This document shows, piece after piece, positions 42,698 through 49,903 of a stretch of 64,000 bases of DNA. The DNA lies in NCBI RefSeq assembly GCF_004339805.1, contig NZ_SLUI01000013.1, positions 62,001 to 126,000 on the forward strand, written 5' to 3'. Numbering within the stretch: position 1 is the first letter of the stretch; every line of letters starts with the position of its first letter. The DNA is from Anaerospora hongkongensis (GTDB taxonomy: Bacteria; Bacillota; Negativicutes; Sporomusales; DSM-15969). A program made the translations under genes and the position numbers. Under the pieces are notes generated by a model that was not told the origin of the DNA, did not search any database, and was given only the letters and a program-made list of their open reading frames with translations.

Positions 42698-43837
42698 TTA
42701 TCGTAATATATTTCCGGCAATTACCATACGCTGCGCCTCATTTGTGCCTTCATAGATTTGCGTAATTTTGGCATCGCGCATAAATCGCTCAACAGGATAC
42801 TCACGGCTGAAGCCATATCCGCCGTATATTTGAACAGCCTCTGTCGTAACATCCATCGCAGCATCAGAAGCAAACATTTTGGCCATAGCAGCCTCTTTCG
42901 AGTAAGACAAGTGCCTGGATTTGTGATAAGCTGCCCGGTAAGTCAGAAAACGGGCTGCATCCACTTTTGTTGCCATATCGGCCAATTTAAAGCTGATTGC
43001 CTGATTAGAAGCAATCGGTTTGCCAAACTGTACTCTTTGTTTAGCGTATCTAATGGCAGACTCAAGAGCGCCCTGTGCAATCCCAACAGCCTGAGCGGCA
43101 ACGCCGATCCGTCCGCCATCCAGCGTAGTCATCGCAATTTTAAAGCCTTCCCCTTCCTTGCCAAGCAGATTGCAGGCAGGAACACGGCAGTTTTCCATGA
43201 TAACTTCCCGCTGCACGGAGGAACGGATACCCATTTTCACTTCTTTTTTCCCAAAGGATAAGCCCGGTGTGCCTTTCTCCACAATAAAAGCACTCATGCC
43301 CTTAATGCCGGCCGCCTTGTCCGTTGAAGCAATAATAACTTCAATTTCCGCCTCCCCGCCATTCGTGTTAAATACTTTTGTGCCATTCAACAGATAGTAT
43401 TCACCATCACGTACAGCTGTTGTGGAAGCATTGGCAACATCAGTTCCGGCATTTGGTTCTGTCAGACCAAACGCACCAAGCTTTACTCCCTCGGCTAACG
43501 GCCGTAAAAACTTTTGTTTTTGCTCTTCTGATCCATAATGAAAAATCGGCCAGGAACACAGCGAAGTATGAACAGATAAGCCTATGCCAGTTGAAGCGCA
43601 GACACGGGAAACTTCTTCAACGGCAATAGCATACGCCAGGAAATCACTGCCGGCACCGCCATATTCTTCCGGATAGGGCAGCCCTAAAAAGCCAAGCTCT
43701 CCCATTTGATCAAAAATTTCCCTGGAGAACAGTTCTTTTTCATCTCGCTCTGCAGCAGTCGGTGCAATTGATTTCTCCGCAAAATCTCTCACCATTTTAC
43801 GAATACTTTCCTGTTCTTCCGTTAACACAAACTCCAT
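42698..43837 (-). CDS. Short-chain acyl-CoA dehydrogenase (butyryl-CoA type)
   Basis: A 379-residue flavoprotein. [16 protein letters not shown] (FAD/substrate signature 1), [22 protein letters not shown] (signature 2 region) and [18 protein letters not shown] at the C-terminus with the catalytic Glu (IYEGTNE) are present. Length is typical. GGGAGG precedes ATG 43837. No etfAB genes adjoin, so electron-transfer flavoprotein must be supplied elsewhere. The promoter region holds an AATTTTGCATGCAAAATT palindrome, shared with the divergent MarR locus. Confidence 0.95.
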   Translation of the reverse strand: MEFVLTEEQESIRKMVRDFAEKSIAPTAAERDEKELFSREIFDQMGELGFLGLPYPEEYGGAGSDFLAYAIAVEEVSRVCASTGIGLSVHTSLCSWPIFHYGSEEQKQKFLRPLAEGVKLGAFGLTEPNAGTDVANASTTAVRDGEYYLLNGTKVFNTNGGEAEIEVIIASTDKAAGIKGMSAFIVEKGTPGLSFGKKEVKMGIRSSVQREVIMENCRVPACNLLGKEGEGFKIAMTTLDGGRIGVAAQAVGIAQGALESAIRYAKQRVQFGKPIASNQAISFKLADMATKVDAARFLTYRAAYHKSRHLSYSKEAAMAKMFASDAAMDVTTEAVQIYGGYGFSREYPVERFMRDAKITQIYEGTNEAQRMVIAGNILR

Positions 43838-43914
43838 TTTTTCTACCTCCCAATATTGTTATAGATACCTGCGCTAAATTACTAGGTTCACCATCCTTTC
43901 ACTAGCAGAAATTA

Positions 43915-43957
43915 TTTATACAATAATTTTGGATATTGTAATTTTGCATGCAAAATT
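43915..43957 (-). promoter_or_regulatory. Promoter and MarR-type operator of the acyl-CoA dehydrogenase operon
   Basis: Perfect 18-base palindrome AATTTTGCATGCAAAATT (43940-43957) touches a -35-like TTACAA (43941-43936). TATAAA (43920-43915) follows after 15 bases. The same core occurs at the marR-side small gene. Confidence 0.65.
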
Positions 43958-43968
43958 TATGTGAAAAA

Positions 43969-44159
43969 AAGAGAAATTATAATTTCTCTTTAGTTTATTG
44001 AGAACCGTCGTTCCCAGGCCGTTCAGAAAGTCCCAGATGCTAGAAAGGCCGAGGAAGCGAGCGAAGACAGTACAGCGCCGGTACGACAAGCGAGCTCCCG
44101 CAGGCCTGCCAACGCAGATGGGGCTTTATCAACGGCCTGAAGAGAAATTATAATTTCTC
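43969..44159. repeat. MITE-like element with 26-base imperfect terminal repeats, flanked by a 20-base direct repeat
   Basis: Terminal inverted repeats start CAGGCCGTT (44015-44023) and end AACGGCCTG (44131-44139), extending inward as AAAGYCCCAKMTGC for about 26 bases. No open frame of note inside. A 20-base direct repeat AAGAGAAATTATAATTTCTC flanks it (43969-43988, 44140-44159), its right copy being the last codons of marR. The repeat core is itself a palindrome. The left direct repeat is 26 bases from the left terminal repeat, so the boundary is not a clean target duplication. Confidence 0.6.
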
Positions 44160-44573
44160 ATAAATATTCAGCAGTACTTTCCGGAAGATACGCACTTCTT
44201 CCTCACTGCAGCCTGCCAGCATTGTCTTGGCAACACTTTGCATAATGGCAACTGCTTGTTCACGAATGGCATTTGCTTCCTCTGTCAAATAAATGCAATA
44301 CGAACGCCGGTCTTCAGGAACATCGGCTCTGGATACCAGATGAGCCCGCTCCAAACGGTCAATCAATCCTGTCAGCGTTGAATTATCCAAATAACTTTTC
44401 TTACTCAATTCGGTAATCGAAACCCCATCACCCTTATAGAGAGCATATAAAACTACCAACTGACCTGGCGTTATGCCGAGACCATGCTCTTCTAACAGTT
44501 TTTTGGTGAACTGGAAGTGTTTTTGTTCTGACTTAGCAAGTAACATACAAACATTATCAAATATTTCTAGCAC
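44148..44573 (-). CDS. MarR-family transcriptional regulator
   Basis: A 141-residue winged-helix repressor. The DNA-binding part GVSITELSKKSYLDNSTLTGLIDRLERAHLVSR and wing DVPEDRRSYCIYLTEE (the DxRxxx type) match MarR. GTG start at 44573 with AAGGTAGGA upstream. It probably binds the TTTTGCATGCAAAA palindromes in front of the acyl-CoA dehydrogenase operon and the divergent small gene. The ligand may be an acyl-CoA or aromatic compound, which is speculation. Its last codons lie in the right-hand direct repeat of the neighbouring palindromic element. Confidence 0.93.
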   Translation of the reverse strand: MLEIFDNVCMLLAKSEQKHFQFTKKLLEEHGLGITPGQLVVLYALYKGDGVSITELSKKSYLDNSTLTGLIDRLERAHLVSRADVPEDRRSYCIYLTEEANAIREQAVAIMQSVAKTMLAGCSEEEVRIFRKVLLNIYEKL

Positions 44574-44687
44574 ATTTATCCTACCTTTTTACTTTGTTGG
44601 CTAATATTTTGCATTCATACTATTATTTTAGTTGTTTTTTGAAAAGTTTGCAAATATTTTCTCAGTCATTCTCAGTAAATTTTAATC

Positions 44688-44715
44688 TTGACATTATCGT
44701 ATATTGAATTATACT
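44688..44715 (+). promoter_or_regulatory. Sigma-A promoter of the 47-residue gene
   Basis: TTGACA (44688-44693), 16-base spacer, TATACT (44710-44715). The predicted start near 44722 places the first MarR palindrome just downstream of it. Confidence 0.75.
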
Positions 44716-44727
44716 AAAGCCAGAAAC

Positions 44728-44811
44728 TATTTTGCAAGCAAAATATATTTACGCAAACCATTACTACAAGACTCCACGTTATTTTTTTACGTATATATTT
44801 TGCATGCAAAA
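44728..44811 (+). promoter_or_regulatory. Two MarR-type operators in the leader of the 47-residue gene
   Basis: TATTTTGC-AA-GCAAAATA (44728-44745) and TTTTGCATGCAAAA (44798-44811). Both share the core of the palindrome at 43940-43957. Half-site ATATTTTGCAT (44604-44614) lies on the marR side. Confidence 0.65.
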
Positions 44812-44842
44812 CACTAATTCATTTAAAATTGGAGGGATTATG

Positions 44843-44986
44843 ATGCGTTGTGCAATCTTTTCTTTTGGTTCAAACCATCTCCTTACTCTCGTAAGCCTGT
44901 TGATTGATTCCCATCAGGTCATCAACAGCAAAAAGCCAGCGTCTACTGCCTGCGGCATTGCCAGAATCTATTACTCCTACTGCTAG
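44843..44986 (+). CDS. 47-residue protein, possible short DUF3343-like (Se/S carrier-like) protein
   Basis: ATG 44843 lies six bases after GGAGGG. Residues: FSFGSNHLLTLVSLLIDSHQ... then ...KKPASTACGIARIYYSYC. The pattern aromatic-S-x-H at the N-terminus and P-x-S-x-x-CGIA at the C-terminus resembles DUF3343 proteins, which are usually about 80 residues; this one is shorter and ends in Cys. The unit has its own strong promoter, two operators and terminator, so it is a genuine small gene. The family match is weak and is given as a possibility only. Confidence 0.5.
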   Translation: MRCAIFSFGSNHLLTLVSLLIDSHQVINSKKPASTACGIARIYYSYC

Positions 44987-44990
44987 TATA

Positions 44991-45033
44991 AAATGCCTGG
45001 AGACTGCAGCGCTGCAGTCTCCAGGCATTTTTC
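44991..45033 (+). terminator. Terminator after the 47-residue gene
   Basis: 19-base perfect stem (44991-45009 with 45012-45030; the innermost pairs must open to form a loop) ending in TTTTTC, five bases after the stop. Also serves the convergent hydroxyacid dehydrogenase gene. Confidence 0.88.
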
Positions 45034-45034
45034 A

Positions 45035-46006
45035 TTAATAATTAACTGACCTGTTAACGCACGCCGGCAGCGGCTTGCCAGCCAGTCCGGCTAACAAATT
45101 ATCCGCAGTGAGCACCGCCATAGCCGTACGCGTTTCCACTGTCGCACTGCCAATATGCGGTGCAATAAGAATATTCGGCAGTTTTAGCAGCGGATGATTT
45201 CCTGGCAGTGGTTCAGGATCAGTTACATCAAGTGCAGCATAGGCAATTTTTCCAGTTTCCAACGCTTCTAGTAATGCCGGCGTATCAACAACCGCCCCCC
45301 GTGATGCATTAACAAAATAAGCCGTCTTCTTCATTAGGGCAAATTCCTTCCGGCCGAACAACCCCCTGGTTTCAGCAGCAAGCGGTGTCAATACAATAAT
45401 GCAGTCGGCCTCAGTCAACAGTTCTGTAAAACTGCGGTATACAGCACCGATTTGCGGTTCATCAGAGCGTCGGTTCCGATTGTGATAAATTATATTCATG
45501 CCAAAAGCCCGCGCTCTTCTTGCCACAGCAACACCAATTTGTCCCATACCGACAACACCAAGTGTTTTTCCTGTAAGATCCATACCGAAAGAAATATTGT
45601 TACCTGGTACCCAATGCCCGCCTTTAACAAAATTCCAGGCCTCGTGCAGGCGGCGTGCTGCGCAAAGCAATAAACCAAAAGTTAATTCCGCTGTTGTTTC
45701 TACTAAGACTCCTGGAGTATTGCCAAAGGGAATCCCTCTTTTGGTACAGGCAGCAATATCAATATTATCGTAGCCAACAGCCGCCTGAGCAATAACTTTA
45801 AGTTCCGGGGCATGTTGCAGCAGTTCTTCATCTACCCGGACATTCCCACTGGCGATCAGCCCATGAGCATCTTTAAGCCACTCTATCAGTTGTTCGCGCG
45901 GTATCGGTTCTGCCTTTTCCCATAGCTTTACTTCACAGTTAGCCAAAATGTTTTGTAAAGCCGGTTCCATTAGTCTGTTGGTCATTACTACTTTATACTT
46001 GGTCAA
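45035..46006 (-). CDS. D-isomer-specific 2-hydroxyacid dehydrogenase
   Basis: A 323-residue NAD(P)H-dependent oxidoreductase of the glyoxylate/hydroxypyruvate reductase class. Substrate-domain VIAQAAVGYDNID, nucleotide motif VVGMGQIGVAVARRA (GxGxxG), and catalytic residues Arg in FVNASRGAVVDTPAL, Glu in DPEPLPG and His in APHIGSAT are visible. Longest frame starts GTG 46015; TTG 46006 has a better-placed GAGG and is chosen. It lies in a theme with glcDF and the LarA homologue. A structured segment lies directly upstream in its leader. Confidence 0.9.
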   Translation of the reverse strand: MTKYKVVMTNRLMEPALQNILANCEVKLWEKAEPIPREQLIEWLKDAHGLIASGNVRVDEELLQHAPELKVIAQAAVGYDNIDIAACTKRGIPFGNTPGVLVETTAELTFGLLLCAARRLHEAWNFVKGGHWVPGNNISFGMDLTGKTLGVVGMGQIGVAVARRARAFGMNIIYHNRNRRSDEPQIGAVYRSFTELLTEADCIIVLTPLAAETRGLFGRKEFALMKKTAYFVNASRGAVVDTPALLEALETGKIAYAALDVTDPEPLPGNHPLLKLPNILIAPHIGSATVETRTAMAVLTADNLLAGLAGKPLPACVNRSVNY

Positions 46007-46045
46007 ACATATCACCTCAACAACTTTTCTCTCGGTTAAAACAGA

Positions 46046-46144
46046 AATAGGTTTCGTAATTATTGGTTCCCCGTGCCGGCTGAGAATCCTGCTTACAGCA
46101 AAACGCTCGGCAAGCAGTGAAATTACTAAATGCTGGGACCTATT
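46046..46144 (-). promoter_or_regulatory. Nested inverted-repeat leader segment upstream of the 2-hydroxyacid dehydrogenase
   Basis: Paired segments AATAGGT / ACCTATT (46046-46052, 46138-46144), GTAATT / AATTAC (46056-46061, 46121-46126) and CTGCTT / AAGCAG (46089-46094, 46112-46117) nest within each other; TGCCG / CGGCA (46074-46078, 46108-46112) crosses the last and would make a pseudoknot. No known riboswitch recognised. Lies in the gap between divergent genes, so either strand could be the active one. Confidence 0.45.
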
Positions 46145-46224
46145 AAGCTATAGCTATATCATTTATTAGAAAATTATGGTATAACGGTGATAGAAAATCC
46201 TTTTATAAACAAAGGAGGTCCGTC

Positions 46225-47145
46225 ATGCGCTTTATTTCTTATAAATTTGCCGGCCAGGCTGCCATTGGTTTACTGACAGGCCCCGATCAGCAGCACGTTA
46301 TCCCTCTGCTGGCAGGTGAGCGCCGCTACTTAGGGAAGACAGAACTGCCGTCCACTATGCTGGGTCTAATTGAGCAAGGCGATACCGCTCTGGAAAAGGT
46401 TCGGGCAATTGCGGCAAAGGCAGCCGATGATCCGGTCAGCGAAATTGAACTACGATTAGACCAGGTACATTTACTGGCGCCAATCCCGCGTCCCTTAAAG
46501 AACATCTTTTGTATTGGGAAAAATTATGCGGAACATGCTATGGAATTTGACAAAACTACAGATCCCAGCATAGCCATTCCCCAGCATCCGGTCATTTTTA
46601 CGAAAGCACCAACTACCGTAATCGGCCCCGGTGCCGGGATAAAATGCCATAGTTTAGTTACGAAAGCACTTGACTACGAAGTAGAGCTGGCAGTAATTAT
46701 CGGCAAACGCGGTTCCTATGTCAAGCCGGAAGAGGCAATGGACTATGTCTTTGGTTACACCATACTAAACGATATTACCGCCAGAGATCTGCAAAAGCAG
46801 CACCTCCAGTGGTTCCGGGGAAAAAGTCTCGATACCTCGGCACCGATGGGGCCCTGTATCGTACATAAAAGTGAAATTCCCAATCCCGGTAATCTCACTG
46901 TATCGTTAAAGGTTAATGGCGAAACACGGCAGCATGCCTCAACAGCAGATTTTCTATTTTCCATACCAACGCTAATTAGCACACTGTCGCAAGGCATTAC
47001 ACTGGAAGCTGGCGATATTATCTCAACAGGAACACCTGCAGGCGTTGGCGCCGCACGGAAACCGCCACAATTTTTGCAGCCTGGTGATATGCTGGAATTA
47101 ACAATCAGCGATATCGGAACACTAATGAATCCCGTTATTGATTAA
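46225..47145 (+). CDS. Fumarylacetoacetate hydrolase family protein
   Basis: A 306-residue FAH-family hydrolase/isomerase. Metal-binding blocks are IFCIGKNYAEHAMEFD (about residues 92-107), DYEVELAVIIGKRG (acidic ligands), YTILNDITARDLQ, and the C-terminal GDIISTGTPAGVG. The family includes acylpyruvate hydrolases and 2-hydroxyhepta-2,4-diene-1,7-dioate isomerases, so the exact substrate is open. AAGGAGG precedes ATG 46225; an extended -10 TGGTATAAC lies about 50 bases upstream. Monocistronic, ended by a 22-base-pair hairpin. Confidence 0.93.
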   Translation: MRFISYKFAGQAAIGLLTGPDQQHVIPLLAGERRYLGKTELPSTMLGLIEQGDTALEKVRAIAAKAADDPVSEIELRLDQVHLLAPIPRPLKNIFCIGKNYAEHAMEFDKTTDPSIAIPQHPVIFTKAPTTVIGPGAGIKCHSLVTKALDYEVELAVIIGKRGSYVKPEEAMDYVFGYTILNDITARDLQKQHLQWFRGKSLDTSAPMGPCIVHKSEIPNPGNLTVSLKVNGETRQHASTADFLFSIPTLISTLSQGITLEAGDIISTGTPAGVGAARKPPQFLQPGDMLELTISDIGTLMNPVID

Positions 47146-47198
47146 AATAAGCCTGCCCCGAATCTTGCCTTATGCAAAGATTCGGGGCAGGCTTATTT
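47145..47198. terminator. Strong terminator between the FAH-family and GNAT genes
   Basis: 22-base perfect arms (47145-47166, 47177-47198), with T-run TTATTT on the plus side. It covers both convergent units. Confidence 0.88.
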
Positions 47199-47210
47199 GC
47201 AGAAGGACAG

Positions 47211-47663
47211 TTATGCCGGCAGGCGGCATTTCATCACCAGCCTGTCTTCTCCTTCGCCGTATTCTGCTTTGCGGAAGCCGGTCGTAACAAAACCGAATTT
47301 TGTTTCATACAGCTTAACCGCACGGGTATTTTCCGGAGCTACAGTTAGTTCCACTTCCTTTAGCCCATAACGAATTAAACGCCGGAAGCTTTCTGTCAGC
47401 AATTGCGTACCTACTCCCTTGCCCTGCCAGTGCCTGCAGACGGAAACTCCCACTAAATAAGCTTTATACGGTTCATCCCAATCCAGCATATATTGAATCG
47501 CTCCGACTATTTCCCCATCACGCCTGATGGCAAAAACGCGTCCATGCCTAATTAGCGGCACAAGATGCCATTCATTCATGCCGCCGCTGCCAAATGCTTC
47601 CCTGTCCATTTCAACTAAGCGGCTGATTACCGCATCCTCGACCGTACCTATTTCTTCAATCAT
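47211..47663 (-). CDS. GNAT-family N-acetyltransferase
   Basis: A 150-residue acetyltransferase. VGVSVCRHWQGKGVGTQLL carries the acetyl-CoA loop RxxGxG (seen as QGKGVG), followed by ELTVAPENTRAVKLYETKFGFV. Start ATG 47663 has AAGGAG upstream. It overlaps the racemase-like gene by 8 bases, so the two are coupled. Substrate is unknown; coupling suggests an amino acid. Confidence 0.9.
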   Translation of the reverse strand: MIEEIGTVEDAVISRLVEMDREAFGSGGMNEWHLVPLIRHGRVFAIRRDGEIVGAIQYMLDWDEPYKAYLVGVSVCRHWQGKGVGTQLLTESFRRLIRYGLKEVELTVAPENTRAVKLYETKFGFVTTGFRKAEYGEGEDRLVMKCRLPA

Positions 47664-48741
47664 ATTTTTTCTCCTTAAATTCCTTTTTAACATATTTGGA
47701 ATCACAAGCAGAAAGCAGGCCCGCATAGGTCAAATGAAAAGAAAGTTCATCGCCAACATATATTTCTCGCTGCGAATCGGTTATATCCACTATCAAATGA
47801 TCGCTGCTTGCCCCCATAACTTCTATATTGGCATCTACCGGCACCACTCCATCAATGTTAACGTCTTGCTTCCCTAAAGCCAGAATGGCTCTGTTACGAA
47901 TCCCTTTATCCACAAAATGAGGAATGTTGCCGAAGGCATCACGACCAACATTGCCAATCGGTACCGATGGCTTATATTTCACTTCAATAACTTCAGCCCG
48001 CAGGCGAAAAGCATCATGACAAAGACCGGGAATAATCCTGCTGTTCGTGGTATCTGTTCCTAACAATATTCCTTCGCCGATTCGCAGCTGATTTACCCCT
48101 GCAGGCATTTTTTTCGTTTCAACCAGCAGTAGCGATGACGTCCCGCCGCCTGATATAACATCAATTGTTATACCCAGCTTATCTTCTACGGCTTTTTTTA
48201 AATTAACCAGTACACTCAAGTTGTCCTGTTCAGGCAAAATCCCGCCAAAGCAACCCATATTAGTGCCTAGTCCTTGCAGGTGCACCCCTGGCATTTGCGA
48301 TATGCGCGCTACCGTCTCAACTACATCACCTTGTAAAACGCCTTCGCGAAGATCACCGACATCTACCATGAGAATAACCTGATGAACTCGCCCGGCCTGA
48401 CGAGCCGCTTGCCCCAGTGCTTCAATTACAGTCACTTCGGAGTTAATACTGACGTCAGCGTAACGCACCACTTCTTTCACATTACTCAGTCGCGGTATTC
48501 GCAGCAGTGTTATGGATTGTCCAAAGCCCCTGCTTCTAAGCTCTTCAATATTTTCCAGCCTTGAGTCCGCTAAGCCATCTACGCCGCCTTCAATCATCGC
48601 TGCGACAATTTGATGAATGGCCGTAAATCCTTTCGTTACTCCCAATACAGCGATCCCCTGGGCATGACAACTTTCAACAATGCGGGACGTATTGGTTCTG
48701 ATTTTATCCAAATCAACCTCAAGCACAATGCTGTTCATCAT
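47656..48741 (-). CDS. Alanine/ornithine racemase-like PLP enzyme
   Basis: A 361-residue fold-III PLP protein. Catalytic Lys lies in VLGVTKGFTAI (about residue 37), the phosphate-binding region in DVISGGGTSSLLLVE, and MVDVGDLREGVLQGD and TNMGCFGG belong to the class that includes ornithine racemase of Clostridium sticklandii. It should racemise an amino acid in the cytoplasm. GGGGGG precedes the ATG pair at 48741/48738. Which amino acid is uncertain; no ornithine aminomutase genes are in the window. Confidence 0.85.
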   Translation of the reverse strand: MMNSIVLEVDLDKIRTNTSRIVESCHAQGIAVLGVTKGFTAIHQIVAAMIEGGVDGLADSRLENIEELRSRGFGQSITLLRIPRLSNVKEVVRYADVSINSEVTVIEALGQAARQAGRVHQVILMVDVGDLREGVLQGDVVETVARISQMPGVHLQGLGTNMGCFGGILPEQDNLSVLVNLKKAVEDKLGITIDVISGGGTSSLLLVETKKMPAGVNQLRIGEGILLGTDTTNSRIIPGLCHDAFRLRAEVIEVKYKPSVPIGNVGRDAFGNIPHFVDKGIRNRAILALGKQDVNIDGVVPVDANIEVMGASSDHLIVDITDSQREIYVGDELSFHLTYAGLLSACDSKYVKKEFKEKKYD

Positions 48742-48881
48742 AAGCTTTCCCCCCAGCCCTCACCTGCTACCTTGATGACAATCTCTTATCCAGTATCAGA
48801 CAACCTGAATATCTAATGAAAGTTGTTAGTTTATTATACTTTTTTTTTATAATAATTGTCAAAAGTACTTTTCTAAGTATT

Positions 48882-49394
48882 TTAACGTGTCGTAATAAAA
48901 TGACCACCTCGTATTGCCCGTGCATCCGATACCGTAACAAACGCTTTTTCATCCCACTGAAAGATTAATTTCTCCAGTTTTTGCAAACGTCGGCGTTCTA
49001 ATACAACATTGAGTAAATGGTAGCTGCCTTCTTTCCCCTGACAGGATACCAGTGTAACTCCAAAACCCTGCTCACGCAGATGAGCGGCGAACGATACACC
49101 ATCCTGCTGAGTAATAACCCACATGATAAGAAAACCCATTGCCAGCTTTTCTTCCAGCCACACCCCCACTATATTGCCTGTGGAGAAGCCTAATGCATAA
49201 AAAATAAGACTGGTCCATTCGTTCAGCGTGTTAAATACATAGCGGAGCGCTACAATGTAAATAAGAATTTCCACAAAACCAATGGCGCCGGCCAGCAGTT
49301 TATGGCCGCGCATCAGCATAATCGTTCGGATAGTGGCAAGCGATACATCAGCCACTCTTGCAAAAAAAATAATGATATATCCGGCGAATTCCAT
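48882..49394 (-). CDS. UPF0316 membrane protein (DUF5698/DUF2179)
   Basis: A 170-residue protein. Three N-terminal helices (AGYIIIFFARVADVSLATIR, then GAIGFVEILIYIVALRYVF and LIFYALGFSTGNIVGVWLEE) match the UPF0316/YebE family, followed by a cytoplasmic DUF2179 domain (LLNVVLERRRLQKLEKLI). Function unknown. Start ATG 49394 has AAGGAG eight bases upstream; the longer frame lacks one. Between the racemase-like and DUF1904 genes on the same strand, but apparently its own unit. Confidence 0.9.
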   Translation of the reverse strand: MEFAGYIIIFFARVADVSLATIRTIMLMRGHKLLAGAIGFVEILIYIVALRYVFNTLNEWTSLIFYALGFSTGNIVGVWLEEKLAMGFLIMWVITQQDGVSFAAHLREQGFGVTLVSCQGKEGSYHLLNVVLERRRLQKLEKLIFQWDEKAFVTVSDARAIRGGHFITTR

Positions 49395-49509
49395 GCAACC
49401 ATCTCCTTGCCGGAAAAAATTCATCCCGGTAAAATTATAATTCCCCTGCGCAAGACAAGGTATCCTTGCTTTTCATGGGAGTTGCTAATTGAACGAGTAT
49501 AACAGCCTC

Positions 49510-49548
49510 AAAAAAACAAACGGTCTGACTTCAAAAGAAATCAGACCG
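49510..49548 (-). terminator. Terminator of the radical SAM/DUF1904 unit
   Basis: CGGTCTGA (49521-49528) pairs with TCAGACCG (49541-49548); minus-strand tail TTTGTTTTTTT follows. Confidence 0.88.
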
Positions 49549-49561
49549 CCTAAACCAGTTT

Positions 49562-49888
49562 CTAATAATGACATCCATTTTCATAGTATTTGGTTTCACT
49601 TAGCACCAGAAAATAAATTTCCACCTGATGATAACCAGCACCGCGAATGTGCTTGTCCAGGATGGCAGCCGCCTGATCCTGAACAGTCTGCCCTCGGTCA
49701 AACCAATTGACCTGTACAACAGGATCGCCTTTTCTGATTTCCCCGTCGGCAATCAAGATCGTTGGCAGCAATTCAATCGTAAAGTACTCTCTGGGGCAGC
49801 CGATACACTCTGTTAATTCTGTTACCAGCTGCTTGCTGATCAGTTGAATATCCTTTTGGTCCATACCTCGAATCATAATTTGCGGCAT
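49562..49888 (-). CDS. DUF1904 family protein
   Basis: A 108-residue protein of the tautomerase-like DUF1904 family. MPQIMIRGM, TIELLPTILIADGE and VVQVNWFDRGQTVQDQAA are its recognisable segments. Family function is unknown, with a small alpha/beta fold like 4-oxalocrotonate tautomerase. AGGAGG lies before ATG 49888. It is 15 bases from the radical SAM gene, so the two probably share a transcript. Confidence 0.85.
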   Translation of the reverse strand: MPQIMIRGMDQKDIQLISKQLVTELTECIGCPREYFTIELLPTILIADGEIRKGDPVVQVNWFDRGQTVQDQAAAILDKHIRGAGYHQVEIYFLVLSETKYYENGCHY

Positions 49889-49903
49889 TTCACCAGCCTC
49901 CTT

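Noticed and set aside
44732-44842. Upstream extension of the 47-residue protein
   Set aside because: The segment holds the two MarR palindromes and lacks a ribosome binding site before its Met codons; the ATG at 44843 has GGAGGG.
46046-46144. TPP riboswitch by the GGCTGAGA string near 46079-46086
   Set aside because: The matching ACCTGATCTGG and CCAGCG parts are absent. The real TPP element is at 6262-6360.
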